DNA of 64,000 nt from Polynucleobacter parvulilacunae (GTDB lineage: Bacteria > Pseudomonadota > Gammaproteobacteria > Burkholderiales > Burkholderiaceae). Shown piece by piece: positions 40,117 through 50,612 of this stretch. Position 1 is the stretch's first letter. Every line of letters begins with the position of its first letter. A program made the translations under genes and the position numbers. The notes beneath the pieces were generated by a model. The model made no database searches and had not been told where the DNA came from. It was given only the letters and a program-made list of their open reading frames with translations. Location of the stretch: contig NZ_JACVPW010000001.1 in NCBI RefSeq assembly GCF_018881715.1, positions 177,337-241,336 of the forward strand, written 5' to 3'.

Positions 40117-42561
40117 ATGCGTCGATCCATCATTCGCATCACCTTTTTTGCTCTTTTCTTCCTGCTCAATGGATTATTGGGCAATGCTTATGCGAATCTA
40201 TTTAGCCCAAGAGAGCAGAGATGGATCGACGCCCATCCCGTAGTGCGTTTTAGTATTCACGAAAAATACGCTCCTTATTTGGGAGTTAATGAAAGGGGTG
40301 AGCCTGGAGTCTTTCATAACCTTCTAAGCAAGCTCGGTGAATTTACCCAACAAGAGTTTTTACCGAAGTGGCGCAAGTCTGATCGAGAAGGGCTTCGGCA
40401 ACTTGCTAATGGTGAGGTGGACTTCATTATTGATCCACCTACCTGGGATGATGAACACCTTAAGTTCGGCTCCTTATCGGAGGCTATTTTTTGGGGTCAC
40501 GATGCAGTTATAACCAAAAAGATAAAAGGCGATTCGCCAATTGAGCCCATTAATATCGCCTACTTCGATCGCGGCTATGAAAACCCGCCAATACCATCTC
40601 ACCCACAAGCCAATGTTTCTAGCTCTGTTGAGAAGCTGATTATTGATCTTCTCAAGAATGATATTGAGGCGCTGGTCTTACCACTTCGTCTAGCGCAGCA
40701 GCTCATCCAAAAGCCAAGCAAAGAACAGTTACAAGTTGATGGCTTATATAGTCGAGAACCTTTTGAATACCGCTGGCTTATTGCCCATCAAGATGATGCT
40801 CTGCATGACGTACTTGAAAACTTTCTCAGCAATCTAGACCCTGTTTCCTCGCGCCAACTGTTTAGCCTGACGCCCTCGACCCTTGAAACCAGGCCAGCAT
40901 CATTAGGAAATCTTGTGCCATGGATTTCTACTTTGGCAATCATGATGCTTGGCTCTCTCTTGATCTGGCGCATGTATCAGAAACAGTTTCTTCAAAAACA
41001 AGAGGCAGAGCACCTGATGTCATCCAAAGAACAGGCTGAAAATGCAAATGCGGCAAAGTCTGCTTTCTTAGCCACCATGAGCCATGAGATCCGCACCCCC
41101 ATGAATGCCATTTTGGGAGTGCAAGAACTATTACTTAGCAGTCCTCTACCTGCGAATGAAAAGGTATTACTCAAAAGTGCACATTCATCTACCGAATCTC
41201 TATTGGGCATCCTCAATCAAGTCTTGGATCTCTCAAAAATAGAAGCTGGCAAGCTCACACTCAATATTGAACCTTGTAATCTCAACATCTTGATTGACAA
41301 CATTGATTCGGCATTTTCAACGGTTGCCCAAATGCAAAACCTCAAACTGCATACCTCTAAGGATCCGAGAATTGCAGAGGTACTCATGCTCGATTCCTTA
41401 CGCTTGCGTCAAATACTGCAGAACCTCATTAGTAACGCGATTAAATTCACCAACCATGGCGAAATTTACTTTTCAGTTAGCGTCCTAGCAGATGACCATG
41501 CAGGGCAGCTTATTGAATTTAGGGTGATTGATACTGGTGTTGGCATGGGCACTGAAGAGATTGCTATTGCGCTTGAGGCTTTCGAGCAAATACCGGGCAA
41601 TATAGAGCAATCCAACGGTACTGGTCTAGGTCTAACTATTGCTAACCACTTAGTCACTTCCATGAATGGTCAACTCTATTTTGAAAGTGCGCCCGGCCTT
41701 GGTAGCAATATTCATTTTTGCCTGGCATTCCCACGTACCACCGTTGCTGCAACTGGGACCTTAACCTCAGAGCATGCCAATATATCCAGAAAGTTAGTAT
41801 CAAAGCATGCTCAAAATAATGAGCTCCCATTACAAGCCTTGGTAGTTGAAGATCATCCGGCTAGCCGTCAAATTATTTCATTACAGCTACAAGCATTGGG
41901 CATTGAAGCATCGGTTTGTGATAACGCCAATACTGCACTTGATCTCATCAGCCAAAAACATTTTGATCTACTACTAACAGACCAATCCATTCCAGGCATG
42001 CAAGGTTCAGAGCTGGCTAAGCATATACGTAATAAAGGCAATAAAAATCTCATCATCATTGGTATTACTGCAGATATCTATGCCCTAGAATCACGCCATC
42101 AATTCTTGAAGGCCGGCATGAATGGCGTCTTAATCAAACCATTAAGCCTCATGACTTTAGAGAATGAGCTCTCTCGCTATTTCCAGATCAAGGATTCCAC
42201 AGATTTAGTGGAGGCCAACAAACTTCAAGAAGAATACTCTTTTGGAGCTTTTGAAAATCTCCTTAGACAAAGTCCAGAATATATTCTGGTGATCCTGGAA
42301 GAAATTAAAAAGGTACATGATGAGACCCTGCTCATTCTCAAAAGTGAAGTAGTCGATGAAGCTAGCTTTAGGAGTATGGTCCATAAGGTCAAGGGAGGAG
42401 CGCAGCTCCTCAATGCCAAAAACTTTACTAAAGCCTGCGAAGCCTTAGAGCAAGAAGGTCATCTCAACGAAAGAATAGAAAACTTCATTCAATTACTAAA
42501 TGAACAAAATCAAATCATTGGGAGCTATCAAGAAAAATATCGAAATTCTTCAACAATTTAG
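40117..42561 (+). CDS. Hybrid sensor kinase with periplasmic binding domain (BvgS-like)
   Basis: An 814-residue inner-membrane protein. After a signal/anchor (1-27) comes one periplasmic SBP3/Venus-flytrap domain (about 30-255; FSPREQRWIDAHPVVRFSIH is the usual BvgS-type start). A membrane helix follows (about 268-287, ISTLAIMMLGSLLIW), then a coiled coil and the kinase domain with H323 in TMSHEIRTPMN, N-box NLISNAIKF and DTGVGMG. A receiver domain has D622 in LLLTDQSIPGMQG and an Hpt domain has H756 in MVHKVKGGAQLL. Phosphate should pass H-D-H to the adjacent regulator. BvgS has two binding domains; here one. Confidence 0.93.
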   Translation: MRRSIIRITFFALFFLLNGLLGNAYANLFSPREQRWIDAHPVVRFSIHEKYAPYLGVNERGEPGVFHNLLSKLGEFTQQEFLPKWRKSDREGLRQLANGEVDFIIDPPTWDDEHLKFGSLSEAIFWGHDAVITKKIKGDSPIEPINIAYFDRGYENPPIPSHPQANVSSSVEKLIIDLLKNDIEALVLPLRLAQQLIQKPSKEQLQVDGLYSREPFEYRWLIAHQDDALHDVLENFLSNLDPVSSRQLFSLTPSTLETRPASLGNLVPWISTLAIMMLGSLLIWRMYQKQFLQKQEAEHLMSSKEQAENANAAKSAFLATMSHEIRTPMNAILGVQELLLSSPLPANEKVLLKSAHSSTESLLGILNQVLDLSKIEAGKLTLNIEPCNLNILIDNIDSAFSTVAQMQNLKLHTSKDPRIAEVLMLDSLRLRQILQNLISNAIKFTNHGEIYFSVSVLADDHAGQLIEFRVIDTGVGMGTEEIAIALEAFEQIPGNIEQSNGTGLGLTIANHLVTSMNGQLYFESAPGLGSNIHFCLAFPRTTVAATGTLTSEHANISRKLVSKHAQNNELPLQALVVEDHPASRQIISLQLQALGIEASVCDNANTALDLISQKHFDLLLTDQSIPGMQGSELAKHIRNKGNKNLIIIGITADIYALESRHQFLKAGMNGVLIKPLSLMTLENELSRYFQIKDSTDLVEANKLQEEYSFGAFENLLRQSPEYILVILEEIKKVHDETLLILKSEVVDEASFRSMVHKVKGGAQLLNAKNFTKACEALEQEGHLNERIENFIQLLNEQNQIIGSYQEKYRNSSTI

Positions 42562-42567
42562 CCAAAT

Positions 42568-42604
42568 AAAAAACCCGCTCACATCTCTGTGGCGGGTCTT
42601 TTAT
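42568..42604. terminator. Bidirectional terminator between the kinase and autotransporter
   Basis: Stem ACCCGC-T-CAC / GTG-GCGGGT with one bulged base and a six-base loop, A-rich on the left and T-rich on the right. It serves both convergent genes. Confidence 0.85.
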
Positions 42605-42621
42605 TAAAGCAGGAGTTTTTC

Positions 42622-44040
42622 TTAGAAACCGACTGTGTATGTTGCCATTACAGTGGTTGTAGAAACTGCCTGATAAGACTCTTGTCGGTAAATACCAGTA
42701 ACACCTAAACGTTGATTCTTTTCAACATCATAAGTAGCACCAACTGTTGCTGTTGGGCGTGTCTTTACTGGATTTGCATTGAAGTTCACTGGGGTTAAGC
42801 CAGCAATCGTAGTGCTTGTTGCATTCACAGAACCACTCGCTGTGTTGGTGTCAGACTCCACACCTGCGCTAGCGAATAAATTGGTCTTCGGAATCGCTCT
42901 GAATGAAGCGCCTACGCCTGCTAATGCAGTTGTAGCGTTGGTATTAACAGCACCATAAGTCAATGGCGCAGTTACACCAGCAGAAGCACCTTCTGTATAG
43001 CCACCCATATTGTTCTGGCTATAACGCATACCAATATATGGAGAAACAATGAAGGAGTTTGCAAAACCAAAGCCGTATTTAGCAGTTACTTGAGCGCCTT
43101 GACTGTTCAAAGTAGAAGAACCAGAGCCAGCTTGCGAAGTGCCAACAACTTGACGGTTAATAGCAGTGTTCTTCTGACCATAAGCGATCGAAGCACGCAC
43201 CTCAGTGCCGGTGTCATCTTGATTTTGATTCCAGGCAGTGAACAAGCCAATTAATGGTGTGTTGTTACCCAAATTCACAGTAGAACCGCCGTTGTTAACT
43301 GACAAGTTCTGGTCAGCATAAGCACCAACGCGAACTGAAGGAATCGGACGATAAGCCGCAATTAACAATGCGCTTGTGTTGTTCAAGCCATTAGCAGCTT
43401 GCACTGCAGTGTTACGACCACCAGCAGATACGCAAATATTGTTCTTATCAAACAAAGTGCAATCGTAAGTAAAGCTGTTAGCCAATACAGAGTTCTGCAA
43501 AGCGTAAGTACCTTGCAATGCTTGAGCTGTGTTTACTACAGACTGTTGTGTTGAGGCTTGTAAAAGAGCGGCAGATCTAGCTGCGGCTGCGGCCGCTTCA
43601 GCAGCAGCGGCTGCAGCAATTTCTTCAGCTGTTGGGCCGGACGGTGTTGGAGAACCAACGTATAACAGAACATCCGTAAGATTAAGAGCGGAACTAGGAT
43701 TAAAAAGGAACCGATTAAAGTTGCTAGTAGCAGTGTAAGTATAACTATTGGAGCCAACTGTAATTGCAGGAAAAGTAAATCCATACGTGGTGGGACCATT
43801 ATTGAGCTTAAATTCCATCATATTTCGATTGGCTGCTAATGCAGATGCACTGTTGTAACTAATTGTGAAAGTGGTGCCTGAATTTATTGTCGACGTTAAG
43901 GATTGATAGTTACTATTATTGACAGTGAATGTTACAGATGGGCTTGTGTATAAAGTTTGCGCACCAACATTTGACGACAAGAGCTCGCCTACTAGCAAAG
44001 CAGAAGTAAAAGCGATTTTTTTAATATTTAACAATTTCAT
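42622..44040 (-). CDS. Resident autotransporter-barrel outer-membrane protein
   Basis: A 472-residue protein with a signal peptide (about 1-27, cut after NVGA), a short passenger (about 30-130) and an alanine-rich linker (AEEIAAAAAAEAAAAAARS). A beta-barrel of about 280 residues ends in VMATYTVGF. The barrel is a clear homologue of the transposon autotransporter (shared VRVGAYADQNLS, NATTALAGVG, VTGIYRQE). The passenger is far smaller, so it may be mainly a surface anchor. It converges on the hybrid-kinase operon and is a plausible target of that regulator. Confidence 0.85.
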   Translation of the reverse strand: MKLLNIKKIAFTSALLVGELLSSNVGAQTLYTSPSVTFTVNNSNYQSLTSTINSGTTFTISYNSASALAANRNMMEFKLNNGPTTYGFTFPAITVGSNSYTYTATSNFNRFLFNPSSALNLTDVLLYVGSPTPSGPTAEEIAAAAAAEAAAAAARSAALLQASTQQSVVNTAQALQGTYALQNSVLANSFTYDCTLFDKNNICVSAGGRNTAVQAANGLNNTSALLIAAYRPIPSVRVGAYADQNLSVNNGGSTVNLGNNTPLIGLFTAWNQNQDDTGTEVRASIAYGQKNTAINRQVVGTSQAGSGSSTLNSQGAQVTAKYGFGFANSFIVSPYIGMRYSQNNMGGYTEGASAGVTAPLTYGAVNTNATTALAGVGASFRAIPKTNLFASAGVESDTNTASGSVNATSTTIAGLTPVNFNANPVKTRPTATVGATYDVEKNQRLGVTGIYRQESYQAVSTTTVMATYTVGF

Positions 44041-44230
44041 AATTCTTTACTGGTTGATTAAACGAATTCGCTCTAAGGCGAATTTTTTCAACCGAAATTA
44101 TGCCAAAAATTTCACATTACTTCGACGTTTTATAAGAAAAATCCATTAAGAATCAACGCTTTGTTGTTTTATTTACATCTCTGATGTTAGCCCTAGAGCT
44201 AATTACTAACAGGGGTTTATCCTACAGGTC

Positions 44231-45760
44231 ATGCCTTTCATTAAATTGACCAAACTTTCTGCCTTCCTGCTCTTGAGCTTTTTGCTGACATCTCTCGCGC
44301 TCGCTGAGGAAGCTAAGTTGGTAAATATTCCAGCTGTAGTTCTCACAAGCCTAGAGCGTAATCAGATTCCTCTGGATGCCGTAAGCATTTCTGTTGTGGA
44401 GGTTGAGCCTGGTCGCCCCGGAAAGAATGTTGCCAAGAAAGTTTTAGATTGGCGTGGTAGCGATCCAATGAACCCCGCTTCAACGATGAAGTTATTAACA
44501 ACACTTTCGGGCTTAGATATCTTGGGTCCGCAATATCGTTGGCGTACCAATGTATATACCGATGGCGTCATTCGTCAAGGAGTCTTGAAGGGTAATTTGT
44601 ATTTGCAAGGTACTGGTGATCCCAAGCTCGTTCCCGAAGAACTTGCCAAAATGATGAAAGACCTGCAAGGCCTAGGTATTCAAAAGATTGATGGTAATTT
44701 ATTTTTTGATCGTAGCGCTTATGCACCTAGTGTCATGGAGCACAACACGATTGATGGTGAATCTTTGCGCGCCTACAACGTTCCTCCCGATCCCTTGCTG
44801 TATGCCTTTAGGACGCTCTCGTTTCAGCTAGGTAAGTCACGCACCGCTGACTTTATTGATATCAGCTACACGCCGCCACTTTCACAACTTAAGGTATCTA
44901 ACCAAATGCAGTTGGTAGATCGCTCATGTGATAACTGGAAAAATAATATTCGCTTCAACCTAGACCCTGAAGGCATCAGCAATACCGATCAGCCTTTGAC
45001 CGCACAATTCTCTGGCGCATTTCCAAGCGCGTGTAAGAGCGTGAACTTTAATGTTGTTGCTTTGGATGCCAACACTTTCCTCACCCAGGGGTTTGCAGCT
45101 TCTTGGGAAATGGCTGGTGGCAGCTGGGCACAAGCTCCTATCGGCAAAGATGGCTCAGTTCCTTTGGCCGCTAGACTGCTATTGCAATTTGAAGGCAGCA
45201 AACTTGCCGATGATGTTATGGATATCAATAAGTACTCCAATAATGTCATGGCCCGCCAAGTTCTTTTAACCATGGCCCTAGATAAAATGGGCAAACCCGC
45301 AACCACGGCTAATGGTGAACTCGTTATTCAGAGTTGGCTCAAACAAAATGGCTTAGATTTTCAGGGGCTAGTAATCGAGAACGGCTCTGGGCTATCTCGC
45401 AACGAAGCAATCTCTGCCAGTCAAATGAATCAACTCTTATTGACCGCACGCAATCTCCCAGTGGGTGATCTTTTTTATAACAGTCTGCCGATTGCTGGCA
45501 CTGATGGCACGATGCGTAATCGATTGATGAGTCAATTACGCAAGTTTTTACACCTAAAGAAAAAGCCTGAGGCCAGAATTAAGACAGGTTCTCTTGCCGA
45601 TGTACGAGCCATTTCAGGCTATGTCCTAAGTAAATCTGGAAAAATGTATGCAGTAACTTCATTCATTAACCACCCCAATGCTTGGAGAGGTTTAGAGGCG
45701 CACGATCAGTTGCTATCGTGGCTACTTGAAGATGGACCAGAACCAAAGCATGCTCGCTGA
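44231..45760 (+). CDS. dacB: D-alanyl-D-alanine carboxypeptidase/endopeptidase (PBP4)
   Basis: Periplasmic penicillin-binding protein that trims or opens peptidoglycan cross-links. The 509 residues start with a signal peptide (about 1-25, cut after LALA). The three active-site motifs are present: S-x-x-K in NPASTMKLL, S-x-N in NKYSNNVMA and K-T-G in RIKTGSLADVR. The insert domain between the first two is long, as in PBP4. The 3' end overlaps tsaC on the other strand by 55 bases. Confidence 0.94.
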   Translation: MPFIKLTKLSAFLLLSFLLTSLALAEEAKLVNIPAVVLTSLERNQIPLDAVSISVVEVEPGRPGKNVAKKVLDWRGSDPMNPASTMKLLTTLSGLDILGPQYRWRTNVYTDGVIRQGVLKGNLYLQGTGDPKLVPEELAKMMKDLQGLGIQKIDGNLFFDRSAYAPSVMEHNTIDGESLRAYNVPPDPLLYAFRTLSFQLGKSRTADFIDISYTPPLSQLKVSNQMQLVDRSCDNWKNNIRFNLDPEGISNTDQPLTAQFSGAFPSACKSVNFNVVALDANTFLTQGFAASWEMAGGSWAQAPIGKDGSVPLAARLLLQFEGSKLADDVMDINKYSNNVMARQVLLTMALDKMGKPATTANGELVIQSWLKQNGLDFQGLVIENGSGLSRNEAISASQMNQLLLTARNLPVGDLFYNSLPIAGTDGTMRNRLMSQLRKFLHLKKKPEARIKTGSLADVRAISGYVLSKSGKMYAVTSFINHPNAWRGLEAHDQLLSWLLEDGPEPKHAR

Positions 45761-46812
45761 AGTCGGTCTCTAACACCATCCCACTCTTCGCCTGCTGGGG
45801 GCTCTGGGAACAATATGAGATCCCATCCCTGCTGATCTAAATCACGTAAAGAGCGATACAGTAGACTTGCAAAAGCACTGCTATCACTAGGAACCTCTAC
45901 CTCTTCAAAGTGCGCAGATGGGTGTCCATCCTCGCTTAAAGAGGATTCTGAATCCCACACGGCTACTGCAACTCTAGATTTAATATCTGGGAACTCACTC
46001 AAAGCATCCAAGACTCGACCCGGGGCATATAAACGCAAAGGGGTAGTTGGTGCGTAATGGGCTTTTAGGCTTCCGGAAACTCTAGGTAAATCTTCCATTG
46101 CTTCACTGCCCGCTTGATTTCCTTTTAGCTCCCCAGGCAGGTAGACCTTCACACCAGTTTTAGCAAAGATCTCACTTGGAGTAATAGCGCCAGGTCTAAG
46201 TAGCACTGCTTTATCGCCTGACGACAAATCAATAATGGTTGACTCGATGCCGACTTCACAATCGCCACCATCTAAGACCATCAAATCCAGCATACCTTCG
46301 AATTCACTACGAACATCGGCAGCGCTAGTAGGGGAAACTTTGCCAAACCGATTGGCTGATGGTGCAACGACCCCGCCTTTAAATTTACGTAATAGCTCTT
46401 GAGCAATCGGGTGAGCAGGCGCACGAATTGCCACGGTATCTTGACCACCAGTCAGCTCATCTAATACGCTTTTATCTTTCTTGAAGACTAGCGTTAGTGG
46501 GCCAGGCCAAAATGTATTAACAAGCTTTAGCGCTTCTTCAGATAAATCTCTTACCCATGGTGCCAACAACGCAACCCAATCAATTTGGGCCTGATCAAAT
46601 ACATCTGGCGCGGCTAAGTGAACGATTAAAGGATGATTTGAAGGGCGACCTTTAGCGGTAAATATTTTCTTGATAGCTTCAGCATTCTTAGCATCTGCAC
46701 CTAGGCCATAAACGGTCTCAGTAGGGAACGCAACTAATCCGCCATCACGCAAAGTTTGCACTGCTTCATTAATCACTGCAGAAGATTGCAGCAGGGTACT
46801 GTCTGAGGACAT
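45706..46812 (-). CDS. tsaC: L-threonylcarbamoyladenylate synthase (Sua5/YrdC family)
   Basis: Makes threonylcarbamoyl-AMP for the t6A modification of ANN-decoding tRNAs. The 368 residues contain the YrdC domain (about 10-210) with VAFPTETVYGLGADA, KGRPSNHPLIVHL and FWPGPLTLVFKK, then a C-terminal Sua5 domain; the short E. coli form lacks the latter. It lies 4 bases after purK and ends the long minus-strand run starting at pgk. Confidence 0.94.
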   Translation of the reverse strand: MSSDSTLLQSSAVINEAVQTLRDGGLVAFPTETVYGLGADAKNAEAIKKIFTAKGRPSNHPLIVHLAAPDVFDQAQIDWVALLAPWVRDLSEEALKLVNTFWPGPLTLVFKKDKSVLDELTGGQDTVAIRAPAHPIAQELLRKFKGGVVAPSANRFGKVSPTSAADVRSEFEGMLDLMVLDGGDCEVGIESTIIDLSSGDKAVLLRPGAITPSEIFAKTGVKVYLPGELKGNQAGSEAMEDLPRVSGSLKAHYAPTTPLRLYAPGRVLDALSEFPDIKSRVAVAVWDSESSLSEDGHPSAHFEEVEVPSDSSAFASLLYRSLRDLDQQGWDLILFPEPPAGEEWDGVRDRLQRACFGSGPSSSSHDSN

Positions 46813-46816
46813 ATTT

Positions 46817-48001
46817 CTAGGGCTCGATCCCTAATTCGGTAGCAACAGCTGCACAGTTTTTACGAGCTTCATTGAGAGTCTCGCCTAAGCAATTAATGTG
46901 ACCCATTTTTCTACCAATACGGGGCTCAGACTTTCCATACAAATGCAACTTCGCATCTGGATGGGCAAGAACTTGATTCCAGGCGGGCTCTTTTGGCTGG
47001 TCTTCACTACCCTCAAACCAAAGGTCGCCCAACAAGTTCAACATCGATACAGGTGCTAGCTGACGGGTATCGCCCAAAGGTAATCTTGCCATAGCTCTTA
47101 CTTGCTGCTCAAACTGACTGCTCACACAAGCATCCATGGTGTAGTGACCAGAGTTGTGCGGACGTGGCGCGATTTCATTAGCAACGATGTCGCCGCTCTT
47201 GAGCACAAAGAATTCCACACAAAGAACGCCAACATAATCAATCTTACGAATGAGCGCTTTTGCTGCATCAATAATTTTCTTTTCTTGAGCGGACTTGAGT
47301 GATGGGGCTGGCACAGTAGAGGTATGCAAAATACCATCGCGATGAATGTTTTGGGCTACTGGGTAAGCCACCACTGCATCGTCATAACCACGCGCCACCA
47401 AAGCTGATACTTCAAAATCCAATTCCATGCGCTTTTCTAAAACGCATGGCACACGTCCAAACTCATACCACGCAGTAGTGAGCCCTTCTACGTCATAAAC
47501 AGTGGCCTGACCTTTGCCGTCATAACCCATACGGGCAGTCTTCAAAATTCCTGGAAATAGATCGGCTGGGGTATGGGCAATATCTGCCTCATGCTCAATC
47601 ACAAAATTGGGGGCTGGGCCGATATTGGTTTCTGATTTCCAAGTGGCTAAGAAATTTTTTTCAGCGATACGGTTTTGGGCTAAAGAAACGCAACTACTAC
47701 GCGGCGCCACAAAGACACCCAAGGATTCAAGCTCATCTAAGGCTTGTGCAGGAACGTTTTCAAATTCGGTGCTGACGGATGCACATAAAGCTGCCATTTC
47801 TTTTAAAGCAGCAGAGTCGGTGTAGTCAGCCTGGATAAATTTTTCAGCAATTGAGCCCGCTGGACTATCTGAGCCGGGATCGAGCACACAAACTTTGTAA
47901 CCCATCGCCTGAGCAGCCTGAGTAAACATCCGCCCTAACTGACCGCCACCTAAAATTCCTAAATACGAACCCGGCAAAATGGGTTCCATACGATCTGCCA
48001 T
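46817..48001 (-). CDS. purK: 5-(carboxyamino)imidazole ribonucleotide synthase
   Basis: Uses ATP and bicarbonate to make N5-CAIR in purine synthesis. The 394 residues have the ATP-grasp layout: YLGILGGGQLGRMFTQAA near the start, GYDGKGQATVYD, and NEIAPRPHNSGHYTMDAC. An in-frame Met at residue 5 is an alternative start. It lies 4 bases after purE, its pathway partner. Confidence 0.96.
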   Translation of the reverse strand: MADRMEPILPGSYLGILGGGQLGRMFTQAAQAMGYKVCVLDPGSDSPAGSIAEKFIQADYTDSAALKEMAALCASVSTEFENVPAQALDELESLGVFVAPRSSCVSLAQNRIAEKNFLATWKSETNIGPAPNFVIEHEADIAHTPADLFPGILKTARMGYDGKGQATVYDVEGLTTAWYEFGRVPCVLEKRMELDFEVSALVARGYDDAVVAYPVAQNIHRDGILHTSTVPAPSLKSAQEKKIIDAAKALIRKIDYVGVLCVEFFVLKSGDIVANEIAPRPHNSGHYTMDACVSSQFEQQVRAMARLPLGDTRQLAPVSMLNLLGDLWFEGSEDQPKEPAWNQVLAHPDAKLHLYGKSEPRIGRKMGHINCLGETLNEARKNCAAVATELGIEP

Positions 48002-48005
48002 GTAA

Positions 48006-48500
48006 TTAATATCCCGGCAAATTCATTGAACGTGCGGTATCAGACTGTTTCGCACGGAAATCTTCTAAGCGCTTAGCCAAGTCAGCATCATGTAAAGCTA
48101 AACCTGCAATCACATGCAAGGCAGCATTTGCTGCACCGGCTTCACCAATCGCAAAAGTAGCAACCGGAATACCTTTTGGCATCTGCACAATAGAGTAAAG
48201 AGAGTCTTCACCACGCAAATATTTGCTTGCAACAGGAACACCATAAACAGGAACAATCGTTTTTGAGGCAAGCATGCCTGGTAAATGGGCTGCGCCACCT
48301 GCACCAGCAATGATGGCTTGCAAACCATTCGCTTGCGCTTTTTCAGCATACTGAAACATGTCATCAGGCATGCGATGTGCTGAGAGCACTTTAGCTTCGT
48401 GAGCAATACCAAACTGCTCGAGCATTTGAGCGGCGTGCTGCATGGTGTCCCAATCTGAATTGGATCCCATCACTATTCCGACGATTGGCTTCTTGCTCAT
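48006..48500 (-). CDS. purE: N5-CAIR mutase, catalytic subunit
   Basis: Converts N5-CAIR to CAIR. The 164 residues contain GIVMGSNSDWDTM, the catalytic-His region SAHRMPDDMFQYA and AGAGGAAHLPGMLAS, all class I PurE marks. It lies 74 bases after purC and 4 before purK. Confidence 0.97.
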   Translation of the reverse strand: MSKKPIVGIVMGSNSDWDTMQHAAQMLEQFGIAHEAKVLSAHRMPDDMFQYAEKAQANGLQAIIAGAGGAAHLPGMLASKTIVPVYGVPVASKYLRGEDSLYSIVQMPKGIPVATFAIGEAGAANAALHVIAGLALHDADLAKRLEDFRAKQSDTARSMNLPGY

Positions 48501-48574
48501 TTACCTCTCCAAATACCCTAAATATTCACTTACATTTATTAAGGACTCTATTATCCTCGAGATACACCTATACG

Positions 48575-49474
48575 TTAAGCAGTCTCAGTAAGCCGGGTAA
48601 GGGCTTCACGATACTTTTGAGCAGTCTTTTCAATCACATCAGCGGGCAATTGTGGTGCAGGGGCTGTTTTAGGCCATAACTTGCCATCCACCATCGCCGT
48701 TTCAAGCCAATCTCGGACAAACTGCTTGTCATAAGACGGCGGGTTTGAACCTACATAGTAGGTCTCAGCAGGCCAGAAACGTGATGAGTCGGCAGTGAGG
48801 ATCTCATCCATCAACACCAATTGACCATTAGCATCTAAACCAAACTCAAACTTGGTATCAGCAATGATGATTCCGCGAGTAGCGGCGTATTCAGAAGCTT
48901 CTTTGTACAAACGAATACTCACTTCACGAATTTGATTGGCCAATTTCTCACCAATCATTTCAATCACTTTCTCAAAGGAGATATTTTCATCATGCTCACC
49001 GACTTCAGCTTTAGCAGCTGGAGTAAAAATAGGCTCTGGTAATTTTTGCGCATTCTCCAAGCCTTCTGGCAAAGCGATGCCGCAAACCTTACCAGTCTCT
49101 TTGTAGTCTTTCCAACCACTACCGGCCAAATAACCACGAACTACAGCCTCGACCAAAATTGGCTTCAAGCGCTTAGCCACTACCGCACGACCCTTTACTT
49201 GACTCACCTCATCCGCCGCTACAACGGTGGCTGGATCAATGCCAGTCAAATGGTTAGGAATAACGGATGCTAATTTATCAAACCAAAAATTAGCCATTTG
49301 ATTGAGAACTACACCCTTCTCAGGAATCGGCTCACCCATCACCACATCAAATGCAGAAAGACGGTCGGTAGTAATCATCAATAACTTGTCGTCATCTAAT
49401 GCATAAACATCGCGCACCTTACCTTTGGATAGCAAAGGTAATGACTTAATAGAAGTAGCGTACAAAGCAGGCAT
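48575..49474 (-). CDS. purC: SAICAR synthase
   Basis: Joins CAIR and aspartate to make SAICAR. The 299 residues include [43 protein letters not shown] and [15 protein letters not shown]. Length is that of the longer PurC type. It starts 7 bases after the fbaA stop, so glycolytic and purine genes are joined in one run. Confidence 0.96.
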   Translation of the reverse strand: MPALYATSIKSLPLLSKGKVRDVYALDDDKLLMITTDRLSAFDVVMGEPIPEKGVVLNQMANFWFDKLASVIPNHLTGIDPATVVAADEVSQVKGRAVVAKRLKPILVEAVVRGYLAGSGWKDYKETGKVCGIALPEGLENAQKLPEPIFTPAAKAEVGEHDENISFEKVIEMIGEKLANQIREVSIRLYKEASEYAATRGIIIADTKFEFGLDANGQLVLMDEILTADSSRFWPAETYYVGSNPPSYDKQFVRDWLETAMVDGKLWPKTAPAPQLPADVIEKTAQKYREALTRLTETA

Positions 49475-49481
49475 ATTTAAA

Positions 49482-50546
49482 TCACTTCACAATTTGAGTT
49501 AATTTGCCGCTCTTATATAGCTCAGCCATCTTCTCTAAAGAAATCGGTTTAATTTTGGAGGCTTGACCAGCAGAACCAAAAGCTTGGAAGCGTGCAATAC
49601 ATACCCGCTTAGCTGCTTCACGAGCTGGCTTGAGGTAATCACGTGGATCAAACTTTGTTGGGTTCTCGATAAAGTAACGACGGATAGCACCAGTCATTGC
49701 CAAACGGATATCGGTATCGATATTGATCTTACGCACGCCATTCTTAATACCCTCTTGAATCTCTTCAACAGGAACGCCGTAAGTTTCTTTCATATCACCG
49801 CCGAATTCACGAATCTCAGCGAGTAATTCTTGTGGAACGCTAGAAGAGCCGTGCATTACCAAATGCGTGTTTGGGATACGTGCATGAATTTCTTTAATAC
49901 GATCAATGGCCAAGATGTCGCCTGTAGGCTTCTTGCTAAATTTGTATGCGCCATGGCTGGTGCCAATTGCAATCGCTAAAGCATCGCACTGAGTTGCTTT
50001 CACAAAATCAGCTGCTTGCTCGACATCAGTGAGCAACTGCTCACGAGTCATCTTGCCATCAGCACCATGACCGTCTTCTTTATCACCCTGCATAGTCTCG
50101 AGAGAACCTAATACACCCAATTCAGCCTCAACCGTAACTCCGATAGAGTGAGAAAACTTCACTACTTCTTTAGATACGTCAACGTTGTACTCATAGCTAG
50201 CAACGGTCTTTCCGTCTGCTTCTAATGAACCATCCATCATCACACTAGTAAAGCCACTCTTGATCGCAGCCATACATACTGCTGGACTCTGACCATGGTC
50301 TTGGTGCATTACTACAGGAATATGCGGATAAGCCTCAACTGCCGCAGAAATGAGGTGGCGCAAGAAAGCTTCACCAGCATATTTACGCGCACCAGCAGAA
50401 GCCTGCATGATGACTGGAGAATCAGCTTCATTTGCCGCTTCCATAATCGCCGTTACTTGCTCCAAGTTGTTCACGTTAAATGCTGGTAGGCCGTAACCGT
50501 TTTCAGCAGCATGATCCAAGAGTTGTCTTAAAGATACTAAAGCCAT
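49482..50546 (-). CDS. fbaA: Class II fructose-1,6-bisphosphate aldolase
   Basis: Zinc aldolase of glycolysis and gluconeogenesis. The 354 residues start [20 protein letters not shown] and carry the zinc-site histidine in [22 protein letters not shown] and [12 protein letters not shown]. The length fits the class IIB type common in Burkholderiales. It lies 66 bases after pyk. Confidence 0.96.
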   Translation of the reverse strand: MALVSLRQLLDHAAENGYGLPAFNVNNLEQVTAIMEAANEADSPVIMQASAGARKYAGEAFLRHLISAAVEAYPHIPVVMHQDHGQSPAVCMAAIKSGFTSVMMDGSLEADGKTVASYEYNVDVSKEVVKFSHSIGVTVEAELGVLGSLETMQGDKEDGHGADGKMTREQLLTDVEQAADFVKATQCDALAIAIGTSHGAYKFSKKPTGDILAIDRIKEIHARIPNTHLVMHGSSSVPQELLAEIREFGGDMKETYGVPVEEIQEGIKNGVRKINIDTDIRLAMTGAIRRYFIENPTKFDPRDYLKPAREAAKRVCIARFQAFGSAGQASKIKPISLEKMAELYKSGKLTQIVK

Positions 50547-50612
50547 GATGTTCTCTTAATAAATAGTAATGAGGTTAAAAATAAATCTGTTTTGAATCTT
50601 TTTCAATGTGAA

